The notes under the pieces are model-generated. The model worked only from the letters and a program-made list of their open reading frames with translations, searched no databases and was not told where the DNA came from. A program made the translations under genes and the position numbers. This document shows, piece after piece, positions 1 to 8,101 of a stretch of 64,000 nt of DNA. Each line of letters opens with the position of its first letter. The first letter of the stretch is position 1. Origin of the DNA: Pseudomonas frederiksbergensis (GTDB lineage: Bacteria > Pseudomonadota > Gammaproteobacteria > Pseudomonadales > Pseudomonadaceae); contig NZ_MOBR01000040.1 in the NCBI RefSeq assembly GCF_003732705.1, forward strand, positions 186,001-250,000. Direction: 5' to 3'.

Positions 1-453
1 CTGGGGCCAAACGCGCAAACCACGCCGCTGATCGGCTTCGGCTTTGCGAAAGCGCCGAGTGCGGGGTCGGCCTCGACGGTGGCGCTGAACCGGATAGTCA
101 GTGAATACCCTAAATGCCTCAGCGCGATTTCCTATCATCCTTATGGCCAGACCGGCGCGCAGATCAGTAATGCCCAGGCGTTTATTCAGCAGAACTTCCA
201 TCTGCCGGGGGTTATCAGTGAGTGGGGAGTGTCAGCGCTCAGCTCCAACGGCGGGGATGACGGGCAAGCGAGTAAAGTCAGTACCTTCATCTCTGATGTC
301 GAAAAACTGAAAATCCCGCTGACGTCCGTTTATGAATGGAAGAACAGTGATTCGGGCGGGAATGATCGGGAGCGCAATTTTGGCCTACTGACGGCAGATG
401 GTCACCCGAAGCCGGCGGAAACGGCGGTCAGGACACTGCTTAATTCAAATTAG
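1..453 (+). CDS. Glycoside hydrolase (cellulase-like, clan A type), C-terminal part
   Basis: The reading frame is open from the first base, so the start and most of the protein lie outside the window; about 150 C-terminal residues are seen. The segment VISEWGVSAL matches the beta-strand-7 region of clan GH-A hydrolases (GH5/GH39-like), where the Glu before Trp-Gly is normally the nucleophile. The tail LLTADGHPKPAETAV is the usual end of such barrels. The protein probably cleaves a beta-linked polysaccharide, either its own exopolysaccharide or plant polymer; the substrate cannot be read from this fragment. It lies convergent to the gtr-like cluster, which suggests a surface-polysaccharide neighbourhood. 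Family membership is fairly safe; the exact GH family is not. Confidence 0.6.
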   Translation: MGPNAQTTPLIGFGFAKAPSAGSASTVALNRIVSEYPKCLSAISYHPYGQTGAQISNAQAFIQQNFHLPGVISEWGVSALSSNGGDDGQASKVSTFISDVEKLKIPLTSVYEWKNSDSGGNDRERNFGLLTADGHPKPAETAVRTLLNSN

Positions 454-593
454 AGCGAGCGCGATAACTGCCCAGGCCCGCCAATCATTCAGGAGCGCGG
501 TCCGGGCACATTAGCGATTCAAATATCCGCTTTGCGGATGCTACAGGCGTGCTTTCCAGCCAACCGCACGCTCAGCTGTTCGATGATCCAGTG

Positions 594-986
594 TTATTTT
601 TCGCGGACACGAAACACATAATACTTGCAGGTAAAAAAGCCATAAATCGCAACCACGAGGATGGCGACTATCTGCACAACCTGATGTGCAAAACCCAACG
701 TATCAACGAGGACGAACAGGAACAAGAAGTTTATTAAATAACCCACCACGTGCATCTGAATATAACGCATAAGTGCGCCATGATTTTTATCCTGCGTAAA
801 CGTCCATCTATAATTTGCAAGAAATCCAATTATGACACCCATCAAATACATCAGCGTCATGGAGAGTTTCTTTCCACCCCCGGCATACACGATCAACAAA
901 TACCCTAGATAGAGCAAGCCGTTATTGACTACACCCACGACACCATAGCGAACAAACTGACCAATCGCTAAATTATCATCCGCCAT
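594..986 (-). CDS. GtrA-family membrane protein (polyprenyl-linked sugar flippase)
   Basis: A 130-residue protein with about four hydrophobic segments and the GtrA layout: N-terminal GQFVRYGVVGVVNNGLLYLG, then a basic loop with NYRWTF, which is characteristic of the family. GtrA proteins are thought to flip undecaprenyl-phosphate-glucose across the inner membrane for O-antigen or teichoic-acid decoration. The ATG at 986 is preferred; the longer frame would need a TTG. It is the last gene of a three-gene cluster on the minus strand, 88 bp after a GtrB-like glycosyltransferase. The DNA is clearly more AT-rich than the tal side, in keeping with transfer. The family call is secure; the sugar carried is unknown. 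Confidence 0.85.
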   Translation of the reverse strand: MADDNLAIGQFVRYGVVGVVNNGLLYLGYLLIVYAGGGKKLSMTLMYLMGVIIGFLANYRWTFTQDKNHGALMRYIQMHVVGYLINFLFLFVLVDTLGFAHQVVQIVAILVVAIYGFFTCKYYVFRVREK

Positions 987-1074
987 AACCCTCAACTAAC
1001 CTCTCATCTCACAGCATCACCAACGACTGTCTTCAATTACCAAATACAGCTGGTTAAACTCCAACTTTTGACAG

Positions 1075-2013
1075 TCAATTCGTTGTTCGCCCGACGATAT
1101 ACAACGGTCGCTTCTTAGTTTCATCGAACGTCTTGCCAATGTATATTCCAACAACCCCTTGTATAGAGATGATTACTCCACCAATAAAAAATAGTGAGAC
1201 CATCAAACTAGTCCAACCTGGCACTTCCGCACCATGAATCAGAGTGGCGCCCAACAAATAAGCACCGTAAAAAAAAGACAAGAGCGCCATGGTAAACCCG
1301 AGTTTTACTGCCAATCGGAGCGGTTTATCCGAATACGCAAGTATCGTTTCCATCGCCAGATCCCAGAGCTTTGAAAACGTATAGGTGCTTTTTCCTTCAA
1401 ACCGCGCAGCATGCTCAACCTCAATGCCCGTGGTGCTGAAACCTAACCAATGAACCAACGCGCCAAAAAAACGTAGTTGCTCTCGCATTTGACAAAGGTT
1501 ATCAACGACCTTTCGCGAAATAATTCGGAAATTACCACTGTCGCCGCTGTACTCAAAATCTGCCAAATAACTGAACGTCTTATAAAACATCCATGACGCC
1601 GCTCGCTTCATTAAGGGATCATTGCGTTTGCCGCGCAGGGCCAAAACAATATCGTATCCTTCTTGCGCCTTGGCGTATAAACGCGGAATTTCCTCGGGTC
1701 GATCCTGTAGGTCGCAATCCATGACCACGACCCATTGCCCGAGACAGGCATCCAGGCCGGCAGTGATGCCATAGTGTTGGCCAAAATTTCGACTCAATTG
1801 GATACCGCGCACTCGTGGATCCGCGGCGGCAAGTCGCTCAATAATCTGCCAGGAACGGTCACCACCACAATCTTCGACTAGCAGAATCTCAAAATCCGGA
1901 GAAGTCTTCTCCAGCGACGTTTTTAATCGGGTGTATAGCTCATCCAGCGAGTTCTCCGCTTTGTAAACGGGAACAACAACCGATATTTGAGGCCCTGCTG
2001 ATTTGAGTGACAT
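1075..2013 (-). CDS. GtrB-like family 2 glycosyltransferase (bactoprenol glycosyltransferase)
   Basis: A 312-residue protein with an N-terminal GT-A domain: ISVVVPVYKAENSLDEL at the start, LSRNFGQHYGITAGLD in the middle, and the DxD-type metal site in MDCDLQDRPEEI. Two hydrophobic segments follow near residues 235-260 and 270-295. This is the GtrB/DPM1-like architecture that moves a hexose from a nucleotide sugar to undecaprenyl phosphate on the cytoplasmic face. It lies between the polytopic protein upstream (42-bp gap) and gtrA downstream, reproducing a gtr glucosylation cassette. Donor sugar is presumably UDP-glucose (inference). AT-rich like its neighbours. Confidence 0.85.
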   Translation of the reverse strand: MSLKSAGPQISVVVPVYKAENSLDELYTRLKTSLEKTSPDFEILLVEDCGGDRSWQIIERLAAADPRVRGIQLSRNFGQHYGITAGLDACLGQWVVVMDCDLQDRPEEIPRLYAKAQEGYDIVLALRGKRNDPLMKRAASWMFYKTFSYLADFEYSGDSGNFRIISRKVVDNLCQMREQLRFFGALVHWLGFSTTGIEVEHAARFEGKSTYTFSKLWDLAMETILAYSDKPLRLAVKLGFTMALLSFFYGAYLLGATLIHGAEVPGWTSLMVSLFFIGGVIISIQGVVGIYIGKTFDETKKRPLYIVGRTTN

Positions 2014-2055
2014 TGTATTATTTGCTCTTATTCCGTTAAAAAAAAATCGTTATGA

Positions 2056-3261
2056 TTACCAAAATTGCGCATAAGAAAATAGCAATTCCTGCTTAAAGTA
2101 AAAAATACCGCAGGCCGTGTGCACGAAGAACAACGCCATACAGACAGCATATTTTATTTTTCCAGCCGTTCCTGCGGTAAACGCAATTCTGTTTTTAAGC
2201 AAAAACACTACAGAAAACAAGAACGCCAAATACAATCCAATTTGCCCACTCCACCAAAAATTCCCGTCATACATTCTGTACCCGCTCTCCGCAAACAAGT
2301 AGGTAAGGATAGCCCCCATCAAAAGGCAGATTAATGCGAACACCAAGGCTCTATCTTTTATCAACGCTTTTGGATAACACAGCATCACCGCCAGTGGGAA
2401 TGCAATCGAGAGAAAAAATTTGTATATCAAGAAGCCGGAATAATGAGACATTGTTTCAAATGGCAAGAAAACGATTCGACTGTCGGCATTCCCCGTCCCT
2501 TGCGAAAGGCTTTGTTCAAAGTAAGTTTGCGCAAACTGAAGACCTAATACCAAAAACACAGGAAGAAAAAACGCTCCATATACATACCCGCGCTTCAGCA
2601 TAGGTTTTAACCGACGAAAAACAAATAAAAATACGGTAAACGCTGGCAGTACGATCAGCAGAAAGCTAGGCTTGGATATTCCGCAAAAAAACAAAGCTAA
2701 CGCCAGTGCAATGCCATTTACCAAGTTGTTTTTCGATGAACTGTCGGCGGATTTCAGTGCATAACAAAAGACAATGAGAGACAGCGGCTTCAAGAGCAAC
2801 ATGGTGGGACTGTGATAAACAGTCACCCCCATGTACCCAAAATACAAATGATTATCCACAAAGTAAAAAAGCTGTATTGGCGTTACCATAAGCAGGCAGA
2901 CAGAAAACAATATCGCAACCGATACAGATGAATTATTGACCAACACTTTATAGTTCAAGACAGCCAATAAAAAAATAGCAAGCGATACCACAACTGTCGA
3001 CGACTCCACATAATCGATAGAAAAAACATGTCGAGTGGCAATGACGAGAAGATGATAAAGCGGGTGCGGCAGTATTAACTTCCCTTGATTATCCATATCG
3101 CTGGCCCACCTCAAGTGAACCACGTAATCGCCACCAATTATAGACAGCTTGTTTATCAACGGCGTAAATACAACCACGACGATCAAAAGCAACGCAATGT
3201 ACGCTGCTAAATTCACGTATCGTTCCAACTGAATGCTGGAGGTTGTTTCAGTTTTTATCAT
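2056..3261 (-). CDS. Polytopic membrane protein, probable serotype-type glycosyltransferase (GtrC role)
   Basis: A 401-residue, very hydrophobic protein with about ten membrane segments and large loops; no soluble catalytic domain is visible. I do not recognise a named family. By position it fills the third slot of gtr cassettes, where the least conserved, strain-specific gene encodes the membrane transferase that moves the sugar from undecaprenyl phosphate to the polysaccharide on the periplasmic side. It is the first gene of the minus-strand cluster and probably shares a transcript with the GtrB-like and gtrA genes. Codon use is markedly AT-rich. The role is inferred from context only; a generic O-antigen or mannosyltransferase-type membrane protein would look the same. 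Confidence 0.6.
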   Translation of the reverse strand: MIKTETTSSIQLERYVNLAAYIALLLIVVVVFTPLINKLSIIGGDYVVHLRWASDMDNQGKLILPHPLYHLLVIATRHVFSIDYVESSTVVVSLAIFLLAVLNYKVLVNNSSVSVAILFSVCLLMVTPIQLFYFVDNHLYFGYMGVTVYHSPTMLLLKPLSLIVFCYALKSADSSSKNNLVNGIALALALFFCGISKPSFLLIVLPAFTVFLFVFRRLKPMLKRGYVYGAFFLPVFLVLGLQFAQTYFEQSLSQGTGNADSRIVFLPFETMSHYSGFLIYKFFLSIAFPLAVMLCYPKALIKDRALVFALICLLMGAILTYLFAESGYRMYDGNFWWSGQIGLYLAFLFSVVFLLKNRIAFTAGTAGKIKYAVCMALFFVHTACGIFYFKQELLFSYAQFW

Positions 3262-3753
3262 CGTTTCATCCCAATCAGCGGCGGGGATAACTTAATTGGC
3301 TTAAATATGATCCCCCCCATGCGCCGTGTCTGTTTTCGTTTTGCACCCCCTCACTAAGTTGACCAGTTCAACGCTTATCTGGACAAACTATTGGGAAGCT
3401 TGAATTTTGCAGCGCATTATAGGCGCAGGACTCTCCAGTCGCCATCACGACTTGGCCTGTTTCTCCGAGGGCTCGAAAGGACTCAGCCGTGCGCGGTGCA
3501 AGTGAATCATCACACTATAAACCGGGGACTAGAGCGTCTCTTGCTGGGTGCGTTTACCTGCTGACAGAGCGTTAGCCGTCAGAATGGTTGAACCTGCCGC
3601 AATATTTGGCATCGTATTTACCGATACCACGCCCCACCATTCAAACACCCGTTTTCAGGATGTTGCCATTGGGGCCATCGATACGCACACCCGCCCTTGA
3701 GTGGCTGTCAGCGCTCGGGTAATGTCATCAGACCCATAGGACAGAGCACGCCC
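3262..3753. other. Intergenic junction between the AT-rich cluster and tal
   Basis: About 490 bp with no convincing gene. Base composition changes within it from the AT-rich cluster to ordinary Pseudomonas composition. Read on the minus strand, 3655-3690 encodes VSMAPM, faintly like the start of DusA (SVAPMMDWT), the gene that borders tal in PAO1. This is a weak resemblance; see findings. Confidence 0.35.
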
Positions 3754-4680
3754 ATGACTTCCAAGCTGGAACAACTCAAACAAATCACTACCGTCGTTGC
3801 CGATACCGGCGACTTCGAAGCAATCGCTCGCGTTAAACCCGTGGACGCTACCACCAACCCTTCCCTGCTGCTCAAAGCGGCGGCCATTCCCGGCTATGCC
3901 GAGCTGCTGAACGCCTGCGTTCACGACTGCAAGGGCGATGTGGGCCTGGCCAGCGACCGTTTTGGCGTCGCGGTAGGGCAAGAAATCCTGAAAGTGGTAC
4001 CTGGCCGCATTTCCACCGAAGTGGATGCACGCCTGTCGTTCGACACTGACGCCGTATTGAAGCGTGCGCACCGTCTGATCGAGCTGTACGACAAGGCCGG
4101 TATTGGCCGTGACCGCGTACTGATCAAGATCGCCTCCACCTGGGAAGGCATCCGCGCCGCCGAAATCCTGGAAAAAGAAGGCATCCAGACCAACTTGACC
4201 CTGCTGTTCTCCTTCGCTCAAGCCGCTGCTTGCGCTGATGCTGGGGTTTTCCTGATTTCGCCGTTCGTGGGCCGCATCTACGACTGGTACAAGAAGGCCA
4301 ACGGCAACGACTACACCGGCGCGGATGATCCGGGCGTGCAGTCGGTGACCCGCATCTACAACTACTACAAGGCCAATGACTACAAGACTGTAGTGATGGG
4401 CGCGAGCTTCCGTAACCTGAATCAGATCGAGCAACTGGCCGGTTGCGATCGCCTGACCATCAGCCCGGACCTGCTGGAGAAACTGGCAGCGGATAACGGC
4501 AAGCTGGAGCGCAAACTGGCGCCAGGGCATGCCGGCGAAGCGCGTCTGAGCCTGAACGAAGCGCAGTTCCGTTGGTTGTCCAACGAAGATGCGATGGCGA
4601 CCGAGAAACTGGCTGAAGGTATTCGTCAGTTTGCTCGCGACCAGGAAAAGCTTGAGGCGTTGCTGCAAGCCAAGCTGTGA
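3754..4680 (+). CDS. tal: Transaldolase, class I (TalB type)
   Basis: Transfers dihydroxyacetone units between sugar phosphates in the non-oxidative pentose phosphate pathway, in the cytoplasm. The 308-residue protein has the family hallmarks: DATTNPSLLLKA near the N-terminus and the Schiff-base lysine K125 in RVLIKIASTWEG. The ATG at 3754 gives the canonical MTSKLEQLKQ start; the 19-residue upstream extension of the open frame is not conserved-looking. A strong hairpin terminator follows directly. The convergent STAS/RssB genes downstream match the PAO1 order (PA2796-PA2798). Confidence 0.97.
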   Translation: MTSKLEQLKQITTVVADTGDFEAIARVKPVDATTNPSLLLKAAAIPGYAELLNACVHDCKGDVGLASDRFGVAVGQEILKVVPGRISTEVDARLSFDTDAVLKRAHRLIELYDKAGIGRDRVLIKIASTWEGIRAAEILEKEGIQTNLTLLFSFAQAAACADAGVFLISPFVGRIYDWYKKANGNDYTGADDPGVQSVTRIYNYYKANDYKTVVMGASFRNLNQIEQLAGCDRLTISPDLLEKLAADNGKLERKLAPGHAGEARLSLNEAQFRWLSNEDAMATEKLAEGIRQFARDQEKLEALLQAKL

Positions 4681-4698
4681 TCTAGTTCGGCGCAACGC

Positions 4699-4733
4699 AA
4701 AAAGGGCGAACCCGATGGGTTCGCCCTTTTTTG
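4699..4733 (+). terminator. Rho-independent terminator of tal
   Basis: Inverted repeat AAAGGGCGAACC / GGTTCGCCCTTT with a short GAT loop, followed by a T run, 20 bp after the tal stop. Confidence 0.9.
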
Positions 4734-4788
4734 TGTCCAGCAATTGCATTGGCTTCGCACAAGGCTGGTTGGCGGCCTCAAGGACGCC

Positions 4789-4882
4789 ATCGCGAGCAAG
4801 CTCAGCTCCTACAGGAGCGGTGTTAGGCCGGGGTAATGTGATCGACGCACAACCCTGTAGGAGCAAGGCTTGCCCGCGATGG
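4789..4882. repeat. REPIN (inverted pair of REP elements)
   Basis: Two REP units in opposite orientation: CGCGAGCAAGCTCAGCTCCTACAG near 4791 and CTGTAGGAGCAAGGCTTGCC near 4854. It sits between two convergent genes, a typical REP position. The left unit is slightly diverged. Confidence 0.8.
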
Positions 4883-4910
4883 AGCCAGTCCAAACTACAT
4901 CACTTCAGGA

Positions 4911-5393
4911 TCAGTGGCGCTCCAGCGCATTCACCAGGTCATGAAACGCTTCACGATTGGAGTCGTTCAGGCCCATCAGGATCTTGTGCGCTTCGAGGAC
5001 TTTGATCCGCACGATTTCCTCGGACTGATCCTGGTCGGGCAGGTCGGTCAGGCACTCAGGGCAAGGGATCGGGCGGTCAACGATGTTGAACACTTGCTCG
5101 AAGCCCATGGACTGCAGCAGACGGGTGATGTCTTCGTGGGTCGTGACGACGGTCGGCAGCAAGCCGACCTTCTGCCGCGACAGGATCGACAGTTTGGCCA
5201 ACAGGCCCAACGTGGTGCTGTCGATGCTGCGGGTTTCGGTCAGGTCGATCACGATCGCGTTGAAGTTCAACGCCGTGAAGATCCGCTCAATAGTCGCATC
5301 CAACGCCGAACACAGGGTCAGGCGAACTTCACCGACGAACTTGAGGACGAAGGTGCCGTCCTGCTCGGCGAACTGGATTCTACCGGTACTCAT
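4911..5393 (-). CDS. STAS-domain anti-sigma-factor antagonist
   Basis: A 160-residue protein with an N-terminal STAS domain (about residues 1-105). The conserved stretch VIDLTETRSIDSTTLGLL contains the serine that is phosphorylated in SpoIIAA-type antagonists. The acidic C-terminal 50 residues, including a CPEC pair, are an extension of unknown role. The start codon overlaps the stop of the upstream response-regulator phosphatase by one base (TAATG), so the two are translationally coupled; the phosphatase is the obvious candidate to dephosphorylate this serine in a partner-switching circuit, as for the PAO1 orthologues PA2797/PA2798. The output sigma or anti-sigma factor is not in the window. 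Confidence 0.88.
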   Translation of the reverse strand: MSTGRIQFAEQDGTFVLKFVGEVRLTLCSALDATIERIFTALNFNAIVIDLTETRSIDSTTLGLLAKLSILSRQKVGLLPTVVTTHEDITRLLQSMGFEQVFNIVDRPIPCPECLTDLPDQDQSEEIVRIKVLEAHKILMGLNDSNREAFHDLVNALERH

Positions 5394-6574
5394 TAAAGAT
5401 TCCTGCTCAACACCAACAGGGCGATATCATCCGGCATCTCCCCTAGCGTGGCCAATCCAAAAACCTGCCGCAGCCCATCCAGGGTGCCGCCCGCAGCCTT
5501 GACCCGTTGGGGCAATGCCGCTTCTTTCTCTTTGAGTGTGGGTTCTGGCAAAAGGTCCAGAATGCCATCAGACATCAGCGTCAGGCTGAACGTCGGTGGC
5601 AATTCCATCACGTGGTCTTCATAGGTGGCTTCATTGAAGAGGCCCACCGGCAGACCACGCCCTTCCAGATAACGAACACTGTCTGGCGTGTACAACACAG
5701 GCAACGGCAGATGACCGCCGATGCTATAGGTCAACAAACCTGTCTCCTCGTCGATGACACCACCGACCATTGTGACGTGTTTACCCAGCTTACAACTGAT
5801 CAGGCCTCGGTTGATATGACCAAGTACCTCTGAAGGCTTGAATTCTGGCAGCGTGCCATTGCGCTTGGATTCGAACAGCAGGCGCGTGGTCATGAATTTC
5901 AGCAGCACGGTGACAAAGGCTGAAGAAGCGCCATGCCCGGAAACGTCCGCCAGGTAGAAGGCTACCCGACGCTCATCAACCCGAAAGTAGTCGACGAAAT
6001 CACCCGACAGGTACAGCGACGGGATGATCTGGTGGGCAAACTGGAACTCGTCAATCGTCCAGGGACTGACCGGCAGCATGTTCATCTGCACCTGGCGACC
6101 GGCGTTCTGATCTTCCTGGAGCAGGTTCAGGCTGGCTTCGAGTTCGCGGTTGGCCTTTTCGAGTTTGTCGCGGTAGCGCTGGTTTTCCAGCAGCAGACGC
6201 GCACGATCCAGGGCCCGGCGCACGGAGTGCTCGAGCACGGCCAGATCTTCGAGAGGCTTGATCAGGTAATCCGCCGCGCCCAGGCGCAGGGCCTCGACCG
6301 CATCGTTCATCACGCCGGCACCCGACACCACGATAACCGGGGTTTGCGGCGACAGCTCGGTGACCTGGCGAATGAGTTCGAGTCCGCCCATCTGCGGCAT
6401 GCGCAGATCGCAGATGACCAAGTCGGGCTTGTCTTGCTCGAATACCTGAAGACCCTGCTGGCCATTGCTGGCCTGCAGGACACTGAAACCACTGTCTTCC
6501 AAATAGGCGGCGAGGCTCGCGCGCACTACTTCGTCATCATCGATTATCAGCAGCGTGGCACTGGTTTTTGGCAT
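5393..6574 (-). CDS. rssB: Response regulator with PP2C/SpoIIE-type serine phosphatase domain (RssB-like)
   Basis: A 393-residue fusion. Residues 1-125 are a receiver domain with acidic pocket IIDDDEVV, phospho-acceptor D56 in LVICDLRMP and K106 in LIKPLED. A helical linker (about 125-165, predicted coiled coil) leads to a PPM/SpoIIE phosphatase domain with the metal-binding motif FYLADVSGHGASSAF and a later LMSDGILDL aspartate motif. The ATG at 6574 is preferred because the receiver fold begins right after it; the frame runs 43 codons further upstream without domain sense. It is followed by the coupled STAS gene, presumably its substrate. This is the PA2798/RssB arrangement; it is not the ClpXP adaptor function of enteric RssB, because the phosphatase here keeps its metal ligands. 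Confidence 0.9.
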   Translation of the reverse strand: MPKTSATLLIIDDDEVVRASLAAYLEDSGFSVLQASNGQQGLQVFEQDKPDLVICDLRMPQMGGLELIRQVTELSPQTPVIVVSGAGVMNDAVEALRLGAADYLIKPLEDLAVLEHSVRRALDRARLLLENQRYRDKLEKANRELEASLNLLQEDQNAGRQVQMNMLPVSPWTIDEFQFAHQIIPSLYLSGDFVDYFRVDERRVAFYLADVSGHGASSAFVTVLLKFMTTRLLFESKRNGTLPEFKPSEVLGHINRGLISCKLGKHVTMVGGVIDEETGLLTYSIGGHLPLPVLYTPDSVRYLEGRGLPVGLFNEATYEDHVMELPPTFSLTLMSDGILDLLPEPTLKEKEAALPQRVKAAGGTLDGLRQVFGLATLGEMPDDIALLVLSRNL

Positions 6575-6850
6575 GTGGGCAAACGGCGCCAGAATTAGGT
6601 TGGCGTAGCAGGCAGGGTTTTTATCCCGGCTCTCACTACTGGATTCGCTTTCTAGCCTCTCTGTTGCACTGTTTTCGAGCGTTTGCCCTACACACAGGTC
6701 CACCAGAGGTGCCCTTCTAAGGCGCAGACGGTACTCCCATCCGCGGGGCGTTTCAAGCTCACGCCGATGGTCGCTTGACGTCTTTACTTCTCAAATCACC
6801 GGGAGTTATAAGAACAGGCAAAACCGTAACCCAATGGAAGGATCGAGCCC

Positions 6851-7150
6851 ATGAGTCAAACCGATCGGGACTACAGCGAAAAGCGCGACTTCATCCGCAT
6901 GCGAGTCGATGCCGATGTGTCGCTGATTCACGAGGGCGATGAGGTGCCAGCCGTCTGCATCGACCTTTCCAGCAGTGGCATGCAGGTCGAGGCGCCGCGC
7001 TTGTTCAAGATCGGGGACCGGCTCAGCGTGCGGATCGATTCCGATCACGCAGCCCTCAAGGGGCTTGAGGCCGACACCGAAGTGGTGTGGGTGAAGGAAC
7101 AGGACGGTGGCAACCAGAAACTCGGGCTTACAATCTTGAAGATGAAATAA
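6851..7150 (+). CDS. PilZ-domain protein (c-di-GMP binding)
   Basis: A 99-residue single-domain PilZ protein. Both c-di-GMP-binding motifs are present: RxxxR at R12-R16 (RDFIR) and DxSxxG at D38-G43 (DLSSSG). It probably acts as a cytoplasmic c-di-GMP adaptor; the partner is not known. It lies head-to-head with the RssB-like gene (about 275 bp apart) and convergent with mlaA, sharing a terminator. The order equals PA2798-PA2799-PA2800 in PAO1. Confidence 0.9.
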   Translation: MSQTDRDYSEKRDFIRMRVDADVSLIHEGDEVPAVCIDLSSSGMQVEAPRLFKIGDRLSVRIDSDHAALKGLEADTEVVWVKEQDGGNQKLGLTILKMK

Positions 7151-7164
7151 GCACGAACCCAAAC

Positions 7165-7202
7165 GAAAGAAGGCGGCCCAATGGCCGCCTTCTTCGTTTT
7201 TA
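7165..7202. terminator. Bidirectional terminator between pilZ gene and mlaA
   Basis: Stem GAAGGCGGCC / GGCCGCCTTC with loop AAT and T/A tracts on both sides, placed between two convergent genes. Confidence 0.88.
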
Positions 7203-7212
7203 CCGGGCTGAA

Positions 7213-7902
7213 TCAGAAATCGTCTTCGACGTGGCCGTCTTTGACTTTGAATTCGCGGTTCTGCAGGTAGGCGTTGCGGATGAAGATGTACTTGTCGCCG
7301 TTGATCAGCTTCTCGGCCGACAGCAGGCTCGCGCGGGTATCGACGATGTTCAGGCCAAATACCGAGTTACGCACTGGCACGTCGTTGATGTACGGGTACG
7401 GGCCGGTGTAGCTGTCGACGAACTTGGACGGCGCATCGCGCAGGGTGCTTGGGCCGAGCAATGGCAGCATCACGTACGGACCACTGCCGACGCCCCAGTA
7501 GCCGAGGGTCTGGCCGAAATCTTCGTCGCTGCGTTGCAGGCCCATCTTGGTGCCCACATCGAAGAAGCCCAGCAAACCGAAGGTGGTGTTGAAGATCAGG
7601 CGAGCCGTGTCAACGCCAGCCGCCGCCGGTTTGGCCTGCAACACGTTGTTGGCAAGGTTGGTGACATCACCGACGTTGCGGAACATGTTGTGGATGCCGT
7701 CTTCCAGGAACTGCGGCGTCACGAACTCATAGCCCTGGGCAATGGGCTTCAGTGCGTAGGTATCGACAAAATCGTTGAACTGGTAGATCGGGCGGTTGAC
7801 GCTTTCCCAAGGATCATCTTCCGAAGCCGCCTGGGCGGTAAACGAAACCAGCAACACGCTGGCACACACACATAGCTGAGCGAGTTGATTGCTCCAGCGC
7901 AT
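7213..7902 (-). CDS. mlaA: MlaA/VacJ outer-membrane lipid asymmetry protein
   Basis: Outer-membrane component of the Mla phospholipid retrograde transport pathway; removes misplaced phospholipids from the outer leaflet. The 229-residue protein has the family core: DPWESVNRPIYQFND, then FRNVGDVTNLANNVLQAKP and LPLLGPSTLRDAPSKFVD. ATG at 7902 gives a normal signal peptide ending FTAQA before ASEDD. Unlike E. coli MlaA, no cysteine lies just after the cleavage site; the two cysteines are inside the hydrophobic core, so it looks like a type I secretory signal, not a lipoprotein. The C-terminus is acidic (EDDF). Confidence 0.93.
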   Translation of the reverse strand: MRWSNQLAQLCVCASVLLVSFTAQAASEDDPWESVNRPIYQFNDFVDTYALKPIAQGYEFVTPQFLEDGIHNMFRNVGDVTNLANNVLQAKPAAAGVDTARLIFNTTFGLLGFFDVGTKMGLQRSDEDFGQTLGYWGVGSGPYVMLPLLGPSTLRDAPSKFVDSYTGPYPYINDVPVRNSVFGLNIVDTRASLLSAEKLINGDKYIFIRNAYLQNREFKVKDGHVEDDF

Positions 7903-8101
7903 AGAAAACTCCTTGGATTGTACTGGCGCGGGCGCGCGGCCCAAGCGTAATGGCGGCTAGTATAAGACGGAAAGTCAGGTTTAGGCAGCACCGTACGAGT
8001 CGGCCTTCAGAAGTTGCCAGACAACTGTGAGCGATTCACATGAATGTCACTCAACTGTCACCGTCCTCCCATAGCCTTGTCGTTATTTCAGGGACGTTGA
8101 T

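Noticed and set aside
3655..4893. 412-aa ORF on the minus strand covering tal
   Set aside because: Shadow of tal in an antisense frame of high-GC DNA.
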